DNA from: Saccharomyces mikatae IFO 1815
Lineage: Eukaryota; Ascomycota; Saccharomycetes; Saccharomycetales; Saccharomycetaceae
Assembly (NCBI RefSeq): GCF_947241705.1
Contig: NC_079263.1
Location: forward strand, 248,001-312,000
Reading direction: 5' to 3'
DNA length: 64,000 nucleotides
Shown: positions 44,322-54,100 of the stretch, one piece after another
How the letters are laid out: each line of letters begins with the position of its first letter
Numbering within the stretch: the stretch's first letter is position 1
Notes under the pieces: generated by a model
Seen by the model: only the letters and a program-made list of their open reading frames with translations
What the model was told of the DNA's origin: nothing
Database searches by the model: none
Position numbers and translations under genes: made by a program

Positions 44322-45173
44322 AATGATCCGATATTCTTCTGCAAATGGCCTCCTTTATAAAGTTCAAACTCACTGATTTCTTCAGCTTCAAGCTCGATTT
44401 AACTAATCTAGATCTAGGTAAGTAATAGCGTACGTGTTTTTTTTATTTATTTATTTTTCTAAGGTTTTTCTTTCTGGTTTTTCCATCCAAACTTTTCAGT
44501 TTGATCGTTCCCAGGTTGAGGCGAAACGAAAGAAAAATAAAACATTTTCGCATTGTGCACGGAACGCTTCACCTTCAATAGGATAAAAGCAAAGAAAAAC
44601 ACACTGCTACACTTTTAGCCGCCGTTAGCCAGCTTCTGCAAACAGATCAACAAAATAGAAGCTAAGAGAAACTGTTTTACCTGTGGCGTAACTTAGACTG
44701 GTTAAGCCAGAAACCCGCTATTCTCTATTGATTTACAGAACAATACATTCTCAACATTGCGAACCTTAAAACAAAACATTACCTCATGCCTCTTTGCTGG
44801 CATTGGGGTGCCGCTGAGATTATTATAATGAAATAAAAACACACAAGGGATAGAAAAGCTCACGAATTTTGAGCTTCATTTTTCAGCAATCATTTTTCCT
44901 GAAGTATAAAATTCCAAGGTAAATTGCTGGGAAGGCTCAATCAAACTTACTGTGTTTCCTAATTAGGTAATTGATCACGTGATTACTCTTCCTTCCAGGT
45001 CAAACTGAAAAAAAGCTCAAGAACTATTTTTCCCTCGTAGCCTTTTTCTGCTGTAATTTGTTAAACAACATCAACAAAGACATAGTTATTACACGTACTA
45101 TTAAAAAAAAAAATACGTTGTGAGAAGACCCAGGGCCATATTTCCATATTTTTAAATATTAGTGCTTTTATCA
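44322..45173. other. Divergent promoter region SFB3/TRA1
   Basis: 852 bp. Contains a URS1-like TAGCCGCCGT at 44616-44625, a palindromic ATCACGTGAT at 44974-44983, and poly-A/T tracts near 44440 and 45100. No gene seen. Confidence 0.6.
44974..44983. promoter_or_regulatory. Cbf1-type palindrome upstream of TRA1
   Basis: ATCACGTGAT, a 10-bp perfect palindrome containing the RTCACRTG Cbf1/CDE-I word, 190-200 bp before the TRA1 ATG, where general regulatory factor sites usually lie. Confidence 0.6.
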
Positions 45174-48100
45174 ATGTCACTCACTGAGCAAATTGAACAA
45201 TTCGCCAGTAGGTTCCGCGATGATGATGCTACTCTGCAATCAAGGTATTCAACTCTTTCAGAACTGTACGACATAATGGAGTTACTAAATTCCCCTGAAG
45301 ACTACCATTTCTTCTTACAGGCGGTGGTACCTCTACTCCTGAATCAGCTAAAGGAGGTCCCCATTTCATTCGATGCACATTCACCGGAACAGAAGTTAAG
45401 AAATTCCATGCTTGACATTTTCAATAGGTGTCTCATGAACCAAACGTTCCAACCCTATGCAATGGAAGTTCTAGAGATTCTACTTTCGATATTACCCAGT
45501 GAAAATGAGGAGAATGGTATATTATGTATAAAAGTGTTAACGACACTTTTCAAATCATTCAAATCAATACTACAAGATAAACTCGACTCATTCATACGGA
45601 TTATTGTTCAGATTTATAAAAATACACCGAACCTCATTAATCAGACCTTTTACGAAGCTGAAAAGGGAGAACTGGGTGATTTGAACTCACCTAAACAATC
45701 ACAGACTGATGAACTATTGGATGAACTGTCCAAAAATGATGAGGATAAAGACTTTCCATCGAAGCAATCATCTGCGGAACCAAGGTTTGAAAACTCGATT
45801 TCATCAAATGGGCTGAGATCATCTATGTTTTCCTTCAAAATCCTTTCAGAATGCCCCATTACAATGGTCACTTTATATTCGTCTTATAAGCAACTCACTA
45901 GCACTTCGTTACCAGAATTTACGCCTCTTATTATGGATTTATTGAATATACAAATTAAACAACAACAGGAAGCAAGAGAGCAAGCGGAATCTCACGGAGA
46001 GCATTTTACTTCTATCTCTATAGAAATTACAAACAGACCAGCTTACTGTGATTTTATATTAGCCCAAATCAAAGCTACTTCTTTCCTAGCTTATGTGTTC
46101 ATTAGGGGTTATGCTCCTGAATTTTTACAAGATTATGTTAATTTTGTTCCTGACTTAATTATCAGACTCCTGCAAGATTGCCCTTCTGAACTATCATCTG
46201 CCAGAAAGGAACTTCTGCACGCTACTAGACATATCTTATCCACAAACTATAAGAAGCTTTTTTTGCCCAAATTGGATTATTTATTTGATGAACGTATACT
46301 TATTGGTAATGGATTTACTATGCATGAAACGTTAAGGCCCTTGGCTTATAGTACTGTAGCAGATTTCATTCATAATATAAGATCTGAATTACAACTGAGC
46401 GAAATCGAAAAAACAATTAAAATTTACACTGGATATTTGTTGGATGAGTCATTAGCTCTGACTGTTCAAATAATGAGTGCAAAACTGTTACTTAATTTAG
46501 TGGAAAGAATATTGAAATTGGGCAAAGAGAACCCACAAGAAGCACCCAGAGCTAAGAAATTGCTAATGATCATCATTGACTCATATATGAATAGATTCAA
46601 AACCTTGAACAGGCAATACAATGCAATAATGAAGCATTATGCCAACTATGAAACGCATAAAAAGGAGAAAGCAGAAAATCTCAAAAGCTCTATACAGAAT
46701 AACGACAAAGAGAGCGAGGAATTTATGAAAAAGGTACTTGATTCAACAGATGAAGCCCAGTTAATACCACAACCCATAAAAGAAGATGATAATAGCAACA
46801 TAGACGTCGAAATGGCAGAATCCACCAAAAATAAGAAAAATAGCCTTGAAATGTTTGACATAAAAAACTATGCCCCAATATTATTACTACCCACACCAAC
46901 AAATGATCCTATCAAAGACGCCTTTTACCTGTACAGAACTTTAATGTCTTTTTTGAAAACAATAATTCATGATTTGAAGGTCTTTAATCCACCTCCAATA
47001 GAATATACGGTAGCCAATCCTAAATTATGGGCTTCCGTTTCTAGAGTCTTTTCGTATGAGGAAGTTATTGTTTTCAAAGATTTATTTCACGAGTGTATCA
47101 TTGGTTTAAAATTTTTTAAAGACCACAATGAAAAATCATCTCCAACACCAACAAAAAAACATTTTGACATATCAATGCCTAGCCTGCCAGTATCAGCAAC
47201 AAAGGATGCTCGTGAGTTAATGGACTACTTGGCCTTTATGTTTATGCAGATGGATAATGCTACGTTCAATGAAATCATTGAACAGGAACTACCATTCGTC
47301 TATGAAAGAATGCTGGAGGACTCTGGGCTGCTACATGTTGCACAATCTTTCTTAACGAGTGAAATGACCTCTCCAAATTTTGCTGGAATCCTGTTAAGAT
47401 TTTTAAAAGGCAAATTAAAAGATTTGGGAAATGTTGATTTTAACACTTCTAACGTATTAATACGGCTTTTCAAATTATCTTTTATGTCTGTCAACCTTTT
47501 TCCAAATATCAATGAGGTTGTTCTGCTTCCACACTTGAATGATTTAATTTTAAACTCCCTGAAATATTCAACCACTGCAGAGGAGCCTTTGGTCTATTTT
47601 TATCTGATTAGAACACTTTTTAGAAGTATAGGTGGTGGCAGGTTCGAGAACCTTTATAGATCGATCAAGCCCATACTGCAAGTGCTGTTACAATCTTTAA
47701 ACCAAATGATACTTACTGCACGATTACCCCATGAAAGAGAACTTTACGTGGAATTATGCATTACCGTGCCAGTTCGGTTGAGTGTCCTTGCTCCTTACCT
47801 GCCATACTTGATGAAACCATTGGTTTTTGCATTACAGCAATATCCAGATCTTGTTTCACAGGGTTTGAGAACCTTAGAGCTATGTATTGATAATTTGACC
47901 GCCGAATATTTCGATCCGATAATTGAACCAGTAATCGATGACGTTTCGAAAGCCTTATTTAACCTTTTGCAACCCCAACCATTTAATCATGCTATCAGTC
48001 ACAACGTTGTTAGAATACTTGGCAAATTAGGAGGTAGAAACCGTCAATTTTTGAAACCACCAGCGGACCTCACCGAGAAAACGGAACTGGATATCGATGT

Positions 48101-51100
48101 AATAGCCGATTTCAAAATCAATGGTATGCCCGAAGACATCCCACTCTCAATAACACCTGGAATACAGTCTGCTTTGGATATATTAGAAAGCTATAAGAGT
48201 GATATTCACTACAAAAAAAGTGCTTACAAGTATCTAACCTATGTATTACTGTTAATGACAAAATCATCTGTTGAATTTCCAGAGAATTATACTGAATTAT
48301 TAACGACAGCTGTGAATTCTATAAAACTAGAGAAAATTGAATTAAAGAATAACTTCGACTTAGAACCAACTGTGAATAAGAGAGATTTTTCGAATCAAGA
48401 AACCTTATTTCTGAGATTGTTGGAGAGTGTTTTCTATGCAACTTCGATAAATGAACTAAAAGATGAAGCGATGACCCTATTGAATAACCTTTTGGATCAT
48501 TTCTGCTTGCTACAAGTCAATACTTCCCTGCTCAATAAAAGAAATTATAATGGGACATTCAATATTGATTTAAAGAATCCAGACTTCATGTTAGACAGCT
48601 CGTTGATTTTGGATGTTATTCCTTTCGCCCTTTCGTATTATATCCCAGAGGTTCGTGCGGTAGGTGTTTTAGCATACAAAAGAATATATGAGAAGAGTTG
48701 TTTAATATACGGGGAAGAACTAGCGTTAAGTCATTCGTTCATACCGGAATTAGCTAAACAATTCATCCATTTGTGTTATGATGAAACGTATTACAACAAA
48801 AGGGGCGGTGTCTTGGGTATAAAAGTTTTAATTGATAACGTCAAATCGTCTTCATTTTTCCTTAAAAAGTACCAGTATAACCTAGCAAATGGGCTATTAT
48901 TTGTGTTGAAGGATACTCAGAGTGAGGCTCCTTCGGCTATAACAGATAATGCCGAGAAATTACTGATAGATTTATTGAGTATCACGTTTGCGGATGTAAA
49001 AGAAGAAGATTTGGGTAACAAAGTCTTAGAAAACACGTTGACGGATATTGTATGCGAATTAAGTAATGCCAATGCTAAGGTAAGGAATGCGTGTCAAAAG
49101 TCCTTGCATACAATTTCAGACCTCACTGGAATTTCTGTAGTAAAACTGATGGATCATTCCAAACAATTCCTTCTATCACCAATATTTGCAAAACCTTTAA
49201 GAGCATTACCATTCACTATGCAAATTGGTAATGTGGATGCTATCACTTTTTGCCTAAGCCTACCAAACACTTTTTTAACATTTAACGAAGAACTGTTTAG
49301 ATTGCTACAAGAATCTATCGTTTTAGCGGATGCAGAGGATGAATCGCTTTCAACAAATATACAAAAAACAACCGAATATAGTACTTCTGAGCAATTAGTA
49401 CAACTAAGAATAGCGTGCATAAAATTGCTTGCCATTGCTCTCAAAAATGAAGAGTTTGCCACAGCCCAACAGGGAAATATCAGAATTCGTATACTGGCTG
49501 TATTTTTCAAAACAATGCTAAAAAATTCACCAGAGATTATCAATACAACATATGAAGCCTTGAAGGAATCGTTGGCGGAAAACTCTAAGTTACCAAAAGA
49601 ATTGCTTCAAAATGGGCTAAAACCACTTTTAATGAATCTATCTGATCACCAGAAGCTAACAGTTCACGGGCTAGATGCTTTATCGAAGCTTCTTGAGTTA
49701 TTAATTGCCTACTTCAAAGTAGAAATTGGAAGAAAATTGTTGGATCATCTCAGTGCCTGGTGTCGTGTTGAAGTTCTTGACACGTTATTTGGCCAAGATT
49801 TAGCGGAGCAGATGCCGACTAAAATAATAATAAGCATTATTAACATTTTTCATCTACTGCCACCACAAGCTGATATGTTTTTAAATGATTTATTGCTTAA
49901 GGTTATGCTTCTAGAGAGAAAACTACGCCTTCAATTGGACTCTCCATTTCGTAAACCATTGGCCAAGTATTTGAACCGTTTTCATAATCCTGTAACAGAA
50001 TACTTTAAGAAAAATATGACATTAAGACAATTAGTGCTTTTTATGTGTAATATTGTTCAAAGGCCTGAGGCAAAGGAACTGGCTGCAGATTTTGAGAAAG
50101 AACTTGATAACTTTTATGACTTTTACATCTCCAATATACCAAAAAATCAAGTACGTGTTGTTAGTTTTTTCACTAACATGGTTGATTTATTTAATACGAT
50201 GGTGATTACGAATGGGGATGAATGGTTAAAAAAAAGAGGCGATATGATTTTGAAGCTTAAAGATATGCTAAACTTAACTTTAAAGACAATAAAGGAAAAC
50301 CTGTTTTACATCGACCATCTACAATTAAACCAAAGTATTGAGAAGTTTCAGATCCTTTATTTGCGGTACACTGAATTATCTGAAAAGGATCAAAATCTGT
50401 TGCTCCTGGATTTTATCGATTTTTCCTTTTCAAACTGTATCAATTCTTCGTATTCTCTCAATAAATTCGTCTTCCGTAATATAATAACGAATTCAAATAA
50501 GGAGGAACAGAATAACTTTATTAATGATGGGATAGTTTTCGCAATGTCGGATAAATGCCTAGATGCCAGGATATTTGTTCTCAAAAATGTTATCAATTTA
50601 ACTTTGATTTATGAAGTAGCAACAGCCGGCTCTTTGCAAAAATTCCTCGTAGGAGATGAAAAGCCCAAATGGTTAGAATTACTTCACAGTAAGATCTGGA
50701 AGAATTCGAATGCAATTTTAGCATATGATGTTACAGATCATCATGATCTATTCCGTTTTGAGCTCCTGCAACTATCAGGAATATTCATTAAAGCAGATCC
50801 TGATATTATAGCTGAGACAAAGAAGGATATAATAAAATTCTGCTGGAACTTCATAAAGCTCGAAGATACTTTAATTAAACAGTCTGCCTATTTGGTAACA
50901 TCATATTTCATATCCAAATTTGATTTTCCTATAAAAGTCGTCACTCAAGTTTTTGTTGCCCTACTTCGTTCTTCACATGTAGAAGCTAGGCACTTAGTGA
51001 AACAATCGCTGGATGTTTTGACGCCTGTTCTCCATGAACGTATGAATGCAGCTGGGACTCCAGATACATGGATTAACTGGGTAAAAAGGGTTATGGTAGA

Positions 51101-54100
51101 AAATTCCTCTAGTCAGAACAACATTTTGTATCAATTTTTGATCAATCATCCTGATTTGTTTTTCAATTCAAGAGATTTGTTCATATCAAACATCATTCAT
51201 CATATGAATAAGATAACGTTCATGTCAAATTCAAACCCAGATAGCCATACCTTAGCTATTGATTTGGCTTCATTGATTCTTTATTGGGAAAACAAGTCTT
51301 TAAAAACTACAAATGAAAATAATATCAAGACAGATGCCGAAGGTGACGTTATTATGTCCGATTTCAAAACTGATATTAAATCAATCGAGCCTGACACAAC
51401 CGCAATAATTGTGGATGCAAATAACAACTCGCCTATAACTTTACACCTGCGTGAGGCTTGTACAGCGTTTTTGATAAGATATGTATGTGCAAGCAATCAT
51501 CGTGCCATAGAAACAGAACTTGGATTGAGAGCTATTAATATTCTGTCAGAGTTAATCTCAGACAAGCACTGGACAAACGTCAATGTTAAGCTAGTTTACT
51601 TCGAAAAATTTCTAATATTTCAAGATCTTGATTCTGAGAATATTCTTTACTATTGCATGAATGCGCTAGATGTGCTATATGTATTCTTCAAAAATAAGAC
51701 AAAGGAATGGATAATGGAAAATTTGCCAATCATTCAAAATCTTCTGGAAAAATGTATCAAATCCGATCACCATGATGTACAGGAAGCCTTACAAAAGGTG
51801 CTACAAGTAATTTTGAAGGCAATAAACGTCCAGGGCGTTTCGGTAACAGTTGAAGAGGACAGTCCTGGTAAAACATTCCTTCAGATGTTAACCTCGGTCA
51901 TTACTCAAGATCTTCAGGAAACATCATCTGTTACAGCTGGTGTTACTCTAGCATGGGTACTGTTTATGAATTTTCCAGATAGTGTTGTGCCATTACTGAC
52001 GCCGCTGATGAAGACATTTAGCAAGTTGTGCAAGGATCACTTAAGCATATCACAACCGAAGGATGCAATGGCTTTGGAGGAAGCAAAAATTACAACTAAA
52101 CTTTTGGAGAAGGTTTTATATATATTGTCTCTAAAAGTTTCATTATTAGGTGACTCCCGTCGCCCATTTCTGTCTACTGTGGCACTATTGATTGATCACT
52201 CTATGGATCAGAATTTCTTAAGAAAAATTGTTAACATGTCCAGAAGTTGGATATTTAACACTGAAATATTTCCAACTGTAAAAGAAAAAGCTGCTATTTT
52301 AACGAAGATGCTGGCTTTCGAGATTAGAGGGGAACCTTCTTTATCAAAACTGTTCTATGAAATAGTCTTGAAGCTTTTTGATCAAGAACATTTTAATAAT
52401 ACAGAAATTACAGTAAGGATGGAACAACCTTTCCTCGTAGGAACACGTGTTGAAGATATCGGTATCAGGAAGAGATTTATGACTATTCTAGATAACAGTT
52501 TAGAGAGAGATATTAAAGAGAGACTATATTATGTTATACGGGACCAGAACTGGGAATTTATTGCCGATTATCCGTGGTTGAATCAAGCTTTGCAATTATT
52601 ATATGGCTCTTTCAATCGAGAGAAAGAATTATTCTTGAGGGATATTTACTACTTGTCTCCACCATCGATTTTACGGGAGTACCTCCCAGAAAATGCAGAA
52701 TTAGTAACCGAAGTAAAAAGCCAGGAATTTTCAGATTTCATCAAGGATCATATTTCTGCCATGCAAAGTTTGTGTCAAATACCTTCTTCTGATTTTATGG
52801 ATTCCTTAATTGAAATATTCTATCAAGATCCAAAGGCAATTCACAAAGCGTGGGTTACTTTATTCCCCCAAGTATATAGAAGTATTCCGAAGAACGAAAA
52901 ATACGGATTTGTTCGCTCCGTTATTACGTTACTTTCTAAGCCTTATCATACCAGACAAATCTCCTCTAGAACGAATGTGATTAACATGTTATTAGACTCA
53001 ATCAGCAAAATCGAATCGTTAGAATTACCTCCTCATTTAGTCAAGTATCTCGCAATATCTTACAACGCTTGGTATCAATCAATTAACATTTTAGAATCAA
53101 TTCAAAACAACACAGGCATCGATAATACAAAAATAATTGAAGCAAATGAAGATGCACTATTAGAACTGTACGTCAATTTACAAGAAGAAGACATGTTTTA
53201 TGGCCTATGGAGACGTAGAGCAAAATATACGGAAACAAATATTGGGCTATCATATGAACAGATTGGACTTTGGGACAAAGCTCAGCAGCTCTATGAAGTC
53301 GCGCAAGTGAAAGCTCGCAGCGGTGCCTTGCCCTACTCACAATCTGAGTATGCATTATGGGAAGATAACTGGATACAATGTGCCGAAAAATTACAACATT
53401 GGGACGTGTTGACTGAGTTAGCCAAGCATGAAGGTTTTACAGACTTGTTATTGGAATGTGGTTGGCGTGTTGCTGATTGGAACAGTGATCGTGATGCGCT
53501 TGAACAATCTGTAAAAAGTGTAATGGACGTTCCAACTCCACGAAGACAAATGTTCAAGACCTTTTTGGCTCTTCAAAACTTTGCAGAAACCCGAAAAGGT
53601 GACCAAGAAGTCAGGAAGCTATGTGATGAGGGAATACAGTTGAGTTTAATTAAGTGGGTATCTTTACCAGTCAGATATACCCCCGCTCATAAGTGGCTAT
53701 TACACGGATTTCAACAATACATGGAATTTTTGGAAGCAACACAAATATATGCCAACTTGCACACAACATCCGTACAGAATTTGGATTCAAAAGCTCAAGA
53801 AATTAAGCGTATTTTGCAAGCTTGGAGAGACCGTCTTCCAAACACATGGGATGATGTCAATATGTGGAATGACTTAGTCACATGGAGGCAACACGCGTTC
53901 CAGGTTATTAATAACGCTTATCTTCCATTAATACCAGCACTTCAACAATCAAATAGTAATAGCAATATCAATACTCATGCTTACAGGGGATATCACGAAA
54001 TTGCTTGGGTAATTAACAGATTTGCGCATGTTGCGAGAAAACACAACATGCCTGACGTGTGTATTAGTCAATTAGCACGTATTTACACCTTGCCCAATAT

